DNA from: Arachis hypogaea
Taxonomy: Eukaryota; Streptophyta; Magnoliopsida; Fabales; Fabaceae
Length of the DNA: 64,000 nt
NCBI RefSeq assembly: GCF_003086295.3
Contig: NC_092048.1
Coordinates: 39,742,425 to 39,806,424 of the forward strand
Direction of reading: 5' to 3'
This document shows positions 43,346 to 54,737 of this stretch, piece by piece. The notes beneath the pieces are model-generated. The model did not search any database, was not told the DNA's origin, and saw only the letters and a list, made by a program, of their open reading frames with translations. A program made the translations under genes and the position numbers. Every line of letters starts with the position of its first letter. Position 1 is the stretch's first letter.

Positions 43346-44173
43346 TTAAAAAATGTATTATTTTAATTTTATAAGAATTGATTATGTATTTTATAAATAA
43401 AAAGAAAATATCTTGTTAAATAAATGTCATTTTCTCGTAAGAAAACAAGCATAACTTATAAGTCATCACATCAAATAACTAACACGTACACTTGACTTGA
43501 TCACAATTAGTGCTCCGAATCAAAAGATTAATCCTCTTTTGGTGATGGTACCTCTCACTTCATGCATCAAGATATATGGGATTATTGACGGTATCGGCGG
43601 CCACTTTTCACTTTTAGCAAGCAATAATCTGCTATGAATCTGATGGTATCAGATTACATGTGATTATGTGAATGCTGGTGCCGTTCAATTTCAATCCATA
43701 TAACTCTCTGGGTCCTACACTTTTACCAACCTTTTCAAATTTGCCTAGCTTACTTGATGATTTTTAATTTTTCATATCATATACACATACATACAGATAG
43801 TAATATTATATAGTATAAAACAAAACTAAACGAAAATATTTGAGGTTGACTTCTGAAGCGAGTGTTAAGAGTCAAAGTCTTTTTTACATGGTATGATACG
43901 AATTCTAGGTAGCTAATTTTCTTGGCTATTTCCTCCTACATTCCAAGAACCTGCTTCTAGTATTTCACAATAATTCTGACCGGTATATATAGAAATATAC
44001 TCGAACTCCTCTCTTTCAGTTATCATCCACACATACACCTTGCTTCATCTATTCTCTTCCATTCCAATATTTCCCCACATACATCACTGCAATCTGTCTC
44101 TAATTCTCTCCAGTATATTTATATAAATTCCTGGTGTTGAGAAGAAATTAAATAATAATAATAATTGTCATCA
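43346..44173 (+). promoter_or_regulatory. promoter and 5' UTR of the CBP60 gene
   Basis: A TATA-like TATATATAG lies at about 43984-43992, which would put the start of the transcript near 44020 and give a CT-rich 5' UTR up to the ATG at 44174. Two TTGACT W-box cores, one on each strand, lie at about 43846 (TTGACT) and about 43872 (AGTCAA). W-boxes bind WRKY factors, and CBP60 defence genes are known to be stress-induced. Regulation by WRKY here is inference. Confidence 0.4.
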
Positions 44174-46014
44174 ATGGCGTCTAAACGGTTGTTTGACGAT
44201 TCTGATAGAGATGCAGAAGAGGCAAGCGACAAACGCATGAGACCGAATAGGCCTTCTCTTGCTTCGTATGTTTATTTATTTACTAGATTGAATTGAATAA
44301 CATGTTTGATGAACTGAAGTTAATTAATAATTAGTAATTGTTAATTGTTGGCACAGGATAATAGGGGAAGCAGTAAGGGTGAAAAACATGCAGAGCCTGT
44401 TGTCAGGGTTGGAACCTTTGCTAAGAAAAGTGGTAAATGAAGAGGTGGAAAGAGTCATAATAAGACACCGTCATGGAAGTAACTACACGCGCTCCCCTTC
44501 ACTGAGAATTGAAGCGGCATCATCGTCATCATCGGAGCAACCACCGAAGTTGCAACTCATGTTCACAAACGAACTTTCCCTGCCCATATTCACCTCAAGC
44601 AGAATACTCGACGCACAAGGGAACCCCATGCAAGTGATTCTTGTTGACAAAACCAACAATGATCAAATGGTTCGAACAAGCCTTCCCTATCCCGTAAAGC
44701 TAGAGCTGGTGGTTCTTGATGGTGATTTTCCCGGCGAAGAATCGTGGTGGAGCAGCGAGCAGTTTAACAGGCATATAGTGAAGGAGAGAACAGGGAAGAG
44801 GCCCTTGCTCAGCGGAGAATTGAATCTCACCATGAGGGATGACATTGCACCCATGAATGGGGACATTGAGTTTACCGATAACTCTAGCTGGATCCGTAGC
44901 AGAAAGTTCAGAGTTGCTGTCAGGGTTTCTCCCAACCAACAAGGTGCTATCAGAATTCGTGAAGGCATCACTCAAGCCTTCGTAGTTAAGGATCACCGTG
45001 GTGAATGTGAGTTCTTACTCCATCCTCTTTCTATTTCCCTTCTGAAAAAGAATTTGTGTGCTAATATAATTCTTGTGTTTTGATGGTCTCAAGTGTACAA
45101 AAAGCATCACCCACCAATGTTGGACGACCAAGTGTGGCGCCTAGAAAAGATCGGGAAAGACGGAGCTTTCCACAAAAAACTCTCGGCGGAGGGGATTAAT
45201 ACAGTCCAAGAATTCCTCAAGTTATCGGTTGTTGATCCTCAAATGCTTAGAAAGGTATAACAATATTCATTATTGTCAAATTAAATAACTTTGTAATATT
45301 TACATGGATGAATTAATGAGTAGTATTATGTGTACGATCAGATATTAGGGATTGGGATGTCGGAGAAAATGTGGGAAGCGACAATAAAGCATGCAAAGAC
45401 ATGTAACATGGGCAACAAAGTGTATATGTACAGTCATGCTAATTATACCATCTATCTGAGTCCTATATGCCAGTTGATTAGAGCTGATATCAATGGCCAA
45501 ATCCTGCAAGGCCGAGACCTAAACAGCTACAATAGGGTATGCATATCTATCTAATTAATTAATTATATATATTATCAAGCAAGTGTTTTAATTTATTCTT
45601 GGACTTTGATTTGATCCCATAATTCGCCTGCAGGTGTATTTAGAGAAAATGGTGAGCGAAGCATATAGCAGATGGAATGAGTTGGAGGAAATTGATCAAG
45701 CCGTTTTGAATGATAACGTTGCTTTGTTAACACAAGGTATGTTGATGACCTGGCATTTTACAATTAGATAATTCTTTCATGGATTCAAACTGATTTAATC
45801 AATGTATATGACTGAAATAGGGGAGGAGCAATTTGCAAACAACCATGAAGCGGCAGCAGCTACACTTGAATATGATGAAAGCAAGTATTTTGGCTATGTG
45901 CCAAGCAGTAGCCATAGCCATAATAATGAGTTGCCAGACTGGGAACTGAATGCCATGGCTTACGGCTTCTCAAAGACTGGAGCTTCAACTTCTGATTCTG
46001 AGTGGCCCAATTGA
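44174..46014 (+). CDS. CBP60-family calmodulin-binding transcription factor, six exons (464 aa)
   Basis: Exons are 44174-44265, 44357-45006, 45094-45254, 45342-45536, 45634-45736 and 45821-46014, all with GT-AG introns and a consistent frame. The start MASKRLFDD and the block [15 protein letters not shown] are CBP60 hallmarks. The conserved DNA-binding region follows ([19 protein letters not shown], then [31 protein letters not shown]), then middle and C-terminal CBP60 domains ([38 protein letters not shown]). Family members such as CBP60g and SARD1 control salicylic-acid synthesis genes; CBP60a is negative. At 464 residues it is shorter than most, and which member it is cannot be told. No lesions are seen. 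Confidence 0.93.
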
Positions 46015-46570
46015 TATTTGGATTTAGACCCCTACCTACTGTATATATGCAACTTCTTTGGCAATTCAGTAGTAACCAGTTAGAAGTTTTGAAACCCATA
46101 AAAAAACTAGCGTATAGGTTTAGATGGACTAGCTAGGGTGGTTCAACACTTCAACCTGCCCTTATTGGGCCAGTGTTGCACTCCCTCTCTAACCCAAGCC
46201 CAAGCAAAAGGATAGTCTGACTTGTGTCCAGCACCAGTGGTAGTCTAAGTCCAAGTTTGACTCTTGATTATGAACCAGTATTTAATTTGTCATGTTACAA
46301 TTGTCCTTGTTCCTGATCACTTTTAGTGACATTGCTTATTAACATTTAAACCCTTAACAGATATAGTTGAGAGTATTTTTAATCGAGTATTTTTAGGGTA
46401 TCATTTTTAATATTTTTAAGAAGAGAATTAATTTAAAATTAAAATTTATATTAAAATTAATTTATGAAATAAAATCGGTATAACCTTAAAAATATATTAT
46501 TATTACATTGATGAAGAATTAATAAAAATGAATCACTCATATGATTATATTAATAAAATAATTAAAAATA
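46015..46570. other. 3' flank of the CBP60 gene
   Basis: 3' UTR and AT-rich flank without coding signal. It ends in the left 9-bp duplication TTAAAAATA (46562-46570) of the next MITE. Confidence 0.5.
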
Positions 46571-46937
46571 GGGTAACGTATACTTTTTATTTTTAAAGTT
46601 TCGCAAAATTTTTAAAAATACTCCTAAATTTTATTTTGTTTCAATTTTGTTCCAAAAATTTTCAATTTGCATCAAATATATCCTCGACGGCTAAATTTTC
46701 AAAAAATGCAAGACCAATCTAATAATAATACATAAAAATTATACTTGATTTGCTTGTGTTGAGGGTTGTTCTTATGAAATTATTGTTGAATTGGTCTTAA
46801 ATTTTTTGAAAAATTAGCTGTTAGGGGTATATTTGATACAAATCGAAAATTTTTGGGACAAAATTAAAACAAAATAAAACTTAGGAGTATTTTAAAAATT
46901 TTTATCAAAATTTAGGAACAAAAAGTATACTTTATCC
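46571..46937. mobile_element. Mutator-type MITE, 9-bp TSD (first of two)
   Basis: Long inverted ends of roughly 150 bp (GGGTAACGTATACTTTTTAT... against ...AAAAGTATACTTTATCC) leave a short loop. A perfect TTAAAAATA duplication lies at 46562-46570 and 46938-46946. There is no ORF. Confidence 0.88.
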
Positions 46938-46956
46938 TTAAAAATAATATAAAATT

Positions 46957-47262
46957 GGTTTAATTACTCTATTGGTCCCTATAGTTTTGCGAAATTTTCA
47001 ATTAGGTCCCTATACTTTTTTTCCTTTTAATTGAATCCTTGCACCAATTTTTTTTTAATTGAGTCCCTACACTTTTTTTCCTTTTATTTAGGTCTTTATA
47101 CCAATTCTTTTTTTTGTTAGGTCCCTATAATTAAGCCAATTACTACTAAGAGGGACTTAATTGAAAAAAAATTAGTGCAGAGACCCAATTAAAAAGAAAA
47201 AAAGTATAAAGACCTAATTAAAAAATTTTACGAAACTATAGGACCAACAGAATAATTAAACC
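46957..47262. mobile_element. Mutator-type MITE, 9-bp TSD (second of two)
   Basis: Inverted ends GGTTTAATTACTCTATTGG and CCAACAGAATAATTAAACC carry GGTCCCTATAGTTTTGCGAA-type sequence inward. A perfect TATAAAATT duplication lies at 46948-46956 and 47263-47271. It starts 10 bases after the right duplication of the previous MITE. Confidence 0.9.
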
Positions 47263-48825
47263 TATAAAATTCTAACTGAATTAAAACTAAGTATTGAAGG
47301 AGCGAATTTCACTTTTAATTTCAAATCACTATTTATGACATATAATCTTACAAATATTGTTATAAGACCCAAAATAAAATTAAAATTAGAACTAGCATTA
47401 CAGATACTCTAAGTTTTCTGAAATTCTGGTTTTGGGATCCTAGAAGTATCCTAAAATTAGTTTTAATGTATACCAAAATAGAAAAGGTAAATTATCTTGA
47501 AACACATCCAATCTAATTTAATATGATTATAACATAAAATGTCAGATATGGACGCAGTCAGTATGTGATGTGGCACTAAAAGAAAGATTTTAAATATCTA
47601 ATACATATTCATTAAAAGAGGATTTTAGTAGTGAAATTTTTACGTGTCTCCAACAAGAGTAATTCACAGTGGGAGTTCATACAGTGATCTTTTTTTCTGA
47701 TGATCATATATGCTCCTTCTTTTTTATTCCCAGTTTCTCTTCCCATCCTCTTTGCTTTGATCCTCTTTCAATACCTTCATTAATTTTTATTTAATTCCAT
47801 CTTCTCTTTTCTGACATCTTTCTTCTCTAACTTTTTTAATGACCCAATCACATTCTTCATTCATCGTCGTTATCGTATTGTATACCGATATATTTTTAGT
47901 TCAATCACAAGGTGTTGTCCCTTTTTTTTTCATTGATCTTTTGAACTATTACAAGCATGTAGATATGGATACATTTATTGGTCATTTTATGATGCTGAAG
48001 CAAATTTTCATTTATCTAATTTATATAATTTAATGTATTTATATAATTTTGACTAATACAGCAATATGTATCCTTTATATATACACATTCATCTCGGTTT
48101 TTGTCCTCCCTACCCTCTCCTCTCCCTGCATCTCATTTATTTATTAGTCCTCTTAGAGTATTAGTTACTTCGTCGAATGTCATGATTAGCCGATATCTCA
48201 AAGCACCATCTTTTTACCTTAAGCTTAACCCTGATATGATTTATGTTTCTATCTATTATTTTATATATTTCTTTGTTTTTGTATCATCCATTACATTGTA
48301 CTGAATTTTTTATGGTCTATTTTTATTAACTCCATTTTGTTTTAGGACATGAGTGAAATGCTTACACTGTTTTTTAGGAACGTAAAGGATGAGTTTTTGA
48401 ACACTATACCTTAACATTTCTGAGTATATCAACCTTTGTCTCAAATGGATACGTTGATATAATCTTAGAATATGCAAACATCCCCGGTTGTAACTTGTAG
48501 GCAGCATAACAAAATTCCTCCATCTAAAACCAAACTTAAATTTAGTTTGTCTACTATAACTATTGAAAAACTTAAAGTAGAATATTCTATTAGTGAAAAA
48601 ATCGGAACTAATTATAATACGAAAATGCTAAATATGAATGTACATGTTATATGGTTACATGACAACTACTCAATTGGATGACCTAATATGGACAACATCG
48701 TATACTTAATTAGGTCACACTAAAAAAAGACAAAATTATCACAAAATAGATCTACTAATAAAATGTCCGAAAGAGCACAGATTCATAAAGTATATATAAA
48801 AAAAAAATTATCCATCCACTTGTAT
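47263..48825. other. intergenic, possibly Helitron flank
   Basis: No intact gene. A stretch at about 48553-48605 (ACTATTGAAAAACTTAAAGT and on) resembles 51150-51195, so the flanks of the Helitron fragment share sequence with each other. CT-rich runs lie at 47700-47840. Confidence 0.45.
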
Positions 48826-48962
48826 AAAATTTGCAAAAAGAATTTACTCTTATATAAAATTAAGTCCAAATATAACTAAAACACACGATGTCTTTCTATA
48901 TCAACATGAACCTCAAATAGAAAGAGTGATAAAACCTTAAAAACACAAACAACTCTTTAGTT
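48826..48962. repeat. left direct repeat beside the Helitron fragment
   Basis: It contains GAATTTACTCTTATATAAAA, AAGTCCAAATATAACTAAAA, TATCAACATGAACCTCAAAT and AAACACAAACAACTC. It is about 90 percent like 50945-51077 by eye, in the same orientation. Confidence 0.85.
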
Positions 48963-48989
48963 ATCGTGTTTAAATGAGAGCACAAAATT

Positions 48990-50945
48990 GCCTATGTTGT
49001 TACAATCAGGTAGGCTTTTTCAACAATTTTTAGTTGATGCATAGACAATGATAAAGGTTGATAGGCTTAATTTTTTCAGATTCAACCAATATAAGTTAAG
49101 AGTTGAAAATTATAAAGTCCTACACGAATCATTTACTAGAGATGAAGCTGATGCTATTGTCACTGGCCAACGTATTTTTCTTTCGAGTAGCTTTACTGGA
49201 GGTCCTAGATACTTGTTTAACAACTGTAAAGATGTATTTGCGATATGTAAGTATGCTGGCTACCCAAGCTAATTCATAACTATCACAAGCAATACCGAGT
49301 AGACTGAGATTAAAAGATTGCTACAAAAAACTAGTTTACAAGCACAAGATCGGCCAGATTAAAAGATAGGCACATTACTGTTGAGATACCTGATCAAAGG
49401 TCTAGGCCTAAATTATATGCAGCAGTGGAGAAATTCATAGTTCATGGCCCTTGAGGGAAGTACAACAAGGATAGCCTGTGCATGATTAATGGCCGTTGCA
49501 GTAAATTCTTCCCTAAGCATTCCGTGTTAGGACCATTACTGATGAGGTTGGTTTCCCAAAGTACAAGAGGGTTGATGTTGTACTATAGCAAAGAGGAACG
49601 TTTTGCTTGATAATTCATACATTGTTCCTTACAATCCATGTTTGTTATTAAAGTATGTTGTCACATTAACGTCGAGTATACATGTTAAACTTCTGCCATT
49701 AAGTACTTATTCAAATATGTACACAAAGAAAATGACAAAGTCACTACATCATTCTTTCAGACATCGGATGATGGTAGTGGAATGCAAGTTGTTGACGAGA
49801 TATGCAACTACTATGATTGCAGGTATATATCTGCGAGTGAAGCAGCTTGAAAAATATTTGGTTATGATATTCAAGTGAAAGAATATGTTGTTATTAGACT
49901 TCCATTTCATCCATCAAATGAGTATCCAATTATTTTTAGAGACAACGAAAGCATAAAAGATGTAATTGAACGTGCCGATGGAAAGCTGACTAAACTATTG
50001 GCATGGATGGCTGCTAATAAAAGATATGAAAATTGGTAGGACTCTTACATATAGTGAGTTTTCAAATAAGTTTGTATAGAAGGAGGATCATTCTATGTGG
50101 GTTCCAAGGAAGATAGGCTTCTCAATAGGTAGGCTAAGCCATGTACCACATGGTAATAGTGAAGATTATTACTTAAGACTTCTACTTAACATCCAACGTG
50201 GTTGTAAAAGCTTCAAAGACATACGTACAGTGAAACGGGTTTCGTATAGTTCTTGTAAAACATATGCTATGCACTTAGTCTCCTCCAAGACGACAGAGGA
50301 TTTATTGATGCAATTCTAGAAGCTAGCACGTGGGCTTCAGCTAAATACCTTCGTGGACTTTTTGTTGTTTTGTTAATCTTAAATACACTTTCTAGACTTG
50401 AATATGTTTGGGAAACATGCTACAAATATTTTGCAGATGATATTTTGTTTGAAATGAGAAGGAAACACCATAATCAAGGTAATGTATACAATATGTAGTA
50501 TCCTAAATTTATTTTACACTTTAAGACATTATTGTCTTACAATATCTGTGTTCTTTTGTATTTCTTTCGGATATAGAGTTATGTTTAATAGATGAATAGA
50601 TTTTGAACCTCACTCCTATAAAGATTGAAGAATAAATGCAAGCAAATGGCAGATCACTTAGAGATTTTAAAACCATTCCATACCCATGTGAAGATAATAT
50701 TGATGGTTTAGATGATAGAATGATTATTGATGAGCTTAATTTTGACCGTGGTATCTTACATTCACAATGCAATGAGTCAAAACAGAAAATGAATGATGAA
50801 CAACACCATGCATTTGATGAGATTGTTAAGGTTGTTCAGTTAAATTTAGGTGGATTCTTCTTTGTGTATGAATACGGTGGAACTGGTAAAACATTTCTGT
50901 ATACAACATTTTCAGCTGCAATAAGAAGCAAGGGTGATATTGTGT
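48990..50945 (+). pseudogene. Helitron Rep/helicase fragment, decayed
   Basis: The Helitron replication-initiator domain is recognisable across several frames: SGRLFQQFLVDA, a stop, then LNFFRFNQYKLRVENYK and FLSSSFTGGPRYL (49048-49270), FITITSN, VEIPDQRSRPKLYAAVEKF, CMINGRCSKFFPK, YYDCRYISASEAA and a PHGNSEDYYLRLLL block. The Rep tyrosines would lie within the YYDCRYISA region. It reaches the PIF1-type helicase Walker A, YGGTGKTFLYTTFSAA (about 50870-50920), and stops there. The rest of the helicase and the N-terminal part are missing. At least six stops or frameshifts are seen. Confidence 0.88.
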
Positions 50946-51077
50946 AAAATTTGAAAACAAGAATTTACTCTTATATAAAACTAAGTCCAAATATAACTAA
51001 AATACACAATATCTTTCTATATCAACATGAACCTCAAATAGAAAGATTGATAAAACCTTAAAAATACAAACAACTCC
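50945..51077. repeat. right direct repeat beside the Helitron fragment
   Basis: This is the partner of 48826-48962, starting AAAATTTGAAAACAAGAATT and ending AATACAAACAACTCC. It starts within a few bases of the point where helicase coding sequence breaks off. Confidence 0.85.
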
Positions 51078-51346
51078 TAATACAATCCTATATATCTCGA
51101 AAAAAAATCTTTCAACCATGACCAAAATTGAACTCCTTCCCTCTACCAGAACTGTTGAATACCTTAAAGCAGAATATGTTTATAGTAGGTGACGGAAGTC
51201 CATTGATAATCCATATGTTCATAATAAGTGATGGAAGGCTATTGATAATCCATCTAGTGTCAATGCTAAATGGTACTAAATATTTAGCAAGGACCATAGG
51301 GATGTATTGTAGAATTGAAACAGAAAAACACAACAATTCATACATT

Positions 51347-52985
51347 TAATGTAATACCCTTACTATTAGAATGTCACACTTACGGCTGCACCAATCTGAT
51401 AGCGAGAAATATTATGACGACTTCATATACTTACTAATAAAATAAGAGCCTTTGACGTGAAACCATATCGTTGTTTTCTTTTAAAAAATATGGAAATACT
51501 TTTTAATCAAAACAACAAGCATATACATATATACAAAATTTCTTACTTAAGCAACTTACAAATATTATATATACAGGTCATTACAGTCACGACTCCAATC
51601 TCTCTTACAAGAATATAATAATAAAGGCGAGAGAAATCTACAACTTGTATATACAAACAGAAATATCATATCTAAGAACTTAACAAAATTTTCACACGCT
51701 TCCTTGTCTGTCCTAAAAAGATAAGTCTGTAGGGGGGTGAGAACATCGTCCTCGCTAGTTCTAAGTAGAGGGTTTAAGAATTTTCATAAGAAGACATTTT
51801 AAATAAAACTATTTTCAATCACAGTGATTCGTTAGTTCATAATCCAAACTTAAAACTCATACTTTTTTAATAAAAATTTCACGCAAAATAACATTCCATA
51901 CATTTCACCGCTTTTCAAGAAACTATTTTAACCAAAACTTACTATTGATCCAACCAATCACGGCCTCTGGCTCAAATCAAATTAACTCAGCCTCTGGCCC
52001 AAATAAAAACAACTTGGCCTCCGGCCTAGTTCAAATTAAATCATCATCAAAACTTAAAATCAAAACAGAATCAATCATAGGAACAAACAATGCAAGGCAA
52101 ATACAATTAGAGAGCAATTACAGCAAGTACAACAAATAATTAGACATAAATCATCAAATAGGCAAAACCAAACAATTAAACATACCCAGACAAAGCAAAC
52201 AAATGCAGTATGATGCATGCCTGTCCTATTGGCCGTGAGCTCACGTGTCAGTTACTTTGCCAGAACCTGACACATCTGGTAGCTAACCTGGATATCGTCC
52301 TCTTGAAAATCGGTGGGTAGTACACCACCGCAATCCCCACCTGGTGAGCGGTATACCACCACGATCCCCACCATTGCGAACGGTACACCACCACGATCCT
52401 TGCAAGATTTTCAATTGGAAAACACACACCCGTGGGAGGTAAATATATAACCACGATCCCCATAAACATTGCGATGCTGGACAAGCGGTATACCACCATG
52501 ATTCTTGACAGGTCAAAACTCATATTCAAAACCATAATCTTTTAAAATCTTGACCCGGAGCAAGCGATGACAGAACTCACCCCTTGCCTCTTACCCAACA
52601 TCTCGAACTTTTATCCGGAGCAAGTGAACAATGCCACTGCCTTTTACTCGGTCACATATATCTCAGTCAGATTTAAAGTTCATTTTCAAATCAATTCTCA
52701 AAATCATTTTATTCATTCAAAATCATACTTTAAAATCAATCCTCATCATCCTTCATTATCACACTCAATCTCATCATACCTCCCATTCCACTCATCGATA
52801 AATTCAAACTCAAAACATAATCATTTTCTTAATAACTAAAAATCAAATCATAAAATCATTAAATCCAAATATTTCTAAATAACCACTTCAAACGAAGCCT
52901 CTAATTTTTTATAAAAATTTCAGCAACATCTCCTCTAAAACTTGGACTTTTTCCATCCTTCAAGGGTCCTAACCAAACCATTTCA
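51347..52985 (-). repeat. LTR fragment, minus orientation, related to the 60556-63707 element
   Basis: The start TGTAATACCCTTACTATTAG is the reverse complement of the LTR end at 63688-63707. Later blocks (GGTGAGAACATCGTCCTCG at about 51735, AAGAATTTTCATAAGAAGAC) also match the inverse of 61320-61440. From about 52220 it shares CTGGTAGCTAACC and related text with 55700. It joins oppositely oriented LTR sequence near 52985. Frames here are not coding. Confidence 0.65.
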
Positions 52986-54737
52986 AGGGAGGAATCGACC
53001 AAGGTATGGTTTTGGTTTCTTGTAGATAATGTGTAATGTAACACAAAAACGTAGGCTAGTTGACCATAAGATAAGTTGAATTATGTAAACTTGTTAAGGT
53101 TTAGTAATTTTGGTAAAAATATTGAGTTTATTATGAGAATGTGTTGATTATTGATGTTGATGAGGATTGATAATGATTATTGATTATTGTGATGATAATA
53201 AGCTGTGATGATGATAGATTGAATAATAATGAATTGTGTGGTTTTGATTTTGGATTAATTAGAACGAAAATGGTAAAATTGAGTATGGGCATGTTGTGGG
53301 AAGGATATGGAATTGCATGGAATACCTTTAGTGCTATCTTGGGTGTAATAACATTGGTTTTGAATTGAGAGTTTTGGAAATTTAGAGGTTTGGTACTTTT
53401 GGCAAAAATTTGATTTTTGACCAATTTTGGTGGGCTATAACTTGGCTTGCAGACCATCAAATTTTGTCAAATTTATTTCAAATAAAAATTGGATTCACGA
53501 AGTTTGTAATGTTTGAAGAACGGACTAAAAATGATTTTTAATGAAAAGGTTATGCACGTTTGAAATTTGGTGTCAAAACCTATTTTCTGCAAACTTAACA
53601 TCTTTTTTTGATGTTTTTGATGCAGATGCGTATGCAAACATGCACACGACGCAGACCCTGGGTTCTTCCAGACGTCCCACATACGCGAACATGAAATGCA
53701 TGTGGAATTGGCCTAAGGATAGGCTCGCGTACGACGTGGGGATGCCTCCCTGCCCAAGGGCTCGCGTACGCGAACATAAGTTTTAAACTATTTCTCTAAC
53801 TTTTCAAACTCTTTTAATACCTATTTAGGGTCCGTTAGTGAGTCTTTAACCTTTAGAACAAGGGAGAACATGTTGAATGAGTTAGGTAGAAAATTGAGGA
53901 AGAGATTGAGAAGTGAATAGTCAAATTGTTAAACCAATGAAGTGATGAATGATACATGATGTGTAATTAATGATGATTATGATATTGATAATGATGAATT
54001 GAAAGTCTATTTGGCTTATAAAATTGAGACAAATTGACCTTCTGTCATAAGATGTGACTGGACACTTTAACTCCCTGGGTTCTCCCATGTGCATGATATA
54101 TATATATTTGAGCTTGGAGTGATTGTCTCTCCCATGGATGAGCTTGAGATTTTTCTATGGATATTATTAAGCTTGGGGATGCGCGCACAGAGGGAGTGTC
54201 CAAGGTTAGCTACCAGGACATATCAGGTTGGCTGTATAACCGACAGTTGAGCTCAATAGCCATAGGATATACATACATCATATGCATTTGTATGTTTTGC
54301 TTGAGTGTGCATTATCTTGGTTTGTCTAATTGTTTAACTATGCTTATATGCTAATTGCCTATTTGTTGTATTTGTATTCTATTTGTATTTTTCTTACTTG
54401 AATTGTATGTTTATGTTTTCTGAGAGACCCCTCTTGGCGGAGGTGTGAGGGGGGATTGTTCCACCGGTGATTTGGAGGGTTGGAGGAGACAGAATGTGAA
54501 GTGTTAGGTTAAAGTTAGATTTAGAACTTGTATACCTTAGATAATTTACCTAATTTCTAATTTAATTGGATCTTTAAGCTGAAATTTGAGTGTAGGTGTT
54601 CTATGAATGCCTCTGACTTTCTTGAGACCTTATATATTATCTATGTTGGCACCTTTATCATGCTGATAACCTTCAATTCTCATTCCATACATATATTGTT
54701 ATTTTTCAGATGTAAGACGAGAGGCACCTCGCTGATG
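52986..54737 (+). repeat. large LTR fragment, plus orientation, part 1 (split by a solo LTR)
   Basis: Read on the minus strand, this sequence parallels 55200-57700: CATCTGAAAA, CTGGTAGCTAACC, the GCGTACGC-type block at 53625-53780 and the ACCAAACC...TTGGTCGATTCCTCCC block. It continues at 58493. It ends with the left TGATG duplication (54733-54737). Confidence 0.68.

Noticed and set aside
48826..51077. CRISPR-like or LTR pair
   Set aside because: Only two repeat copies with a Helitron fragment between them, in a plant genome. No array and no primer-binding site.
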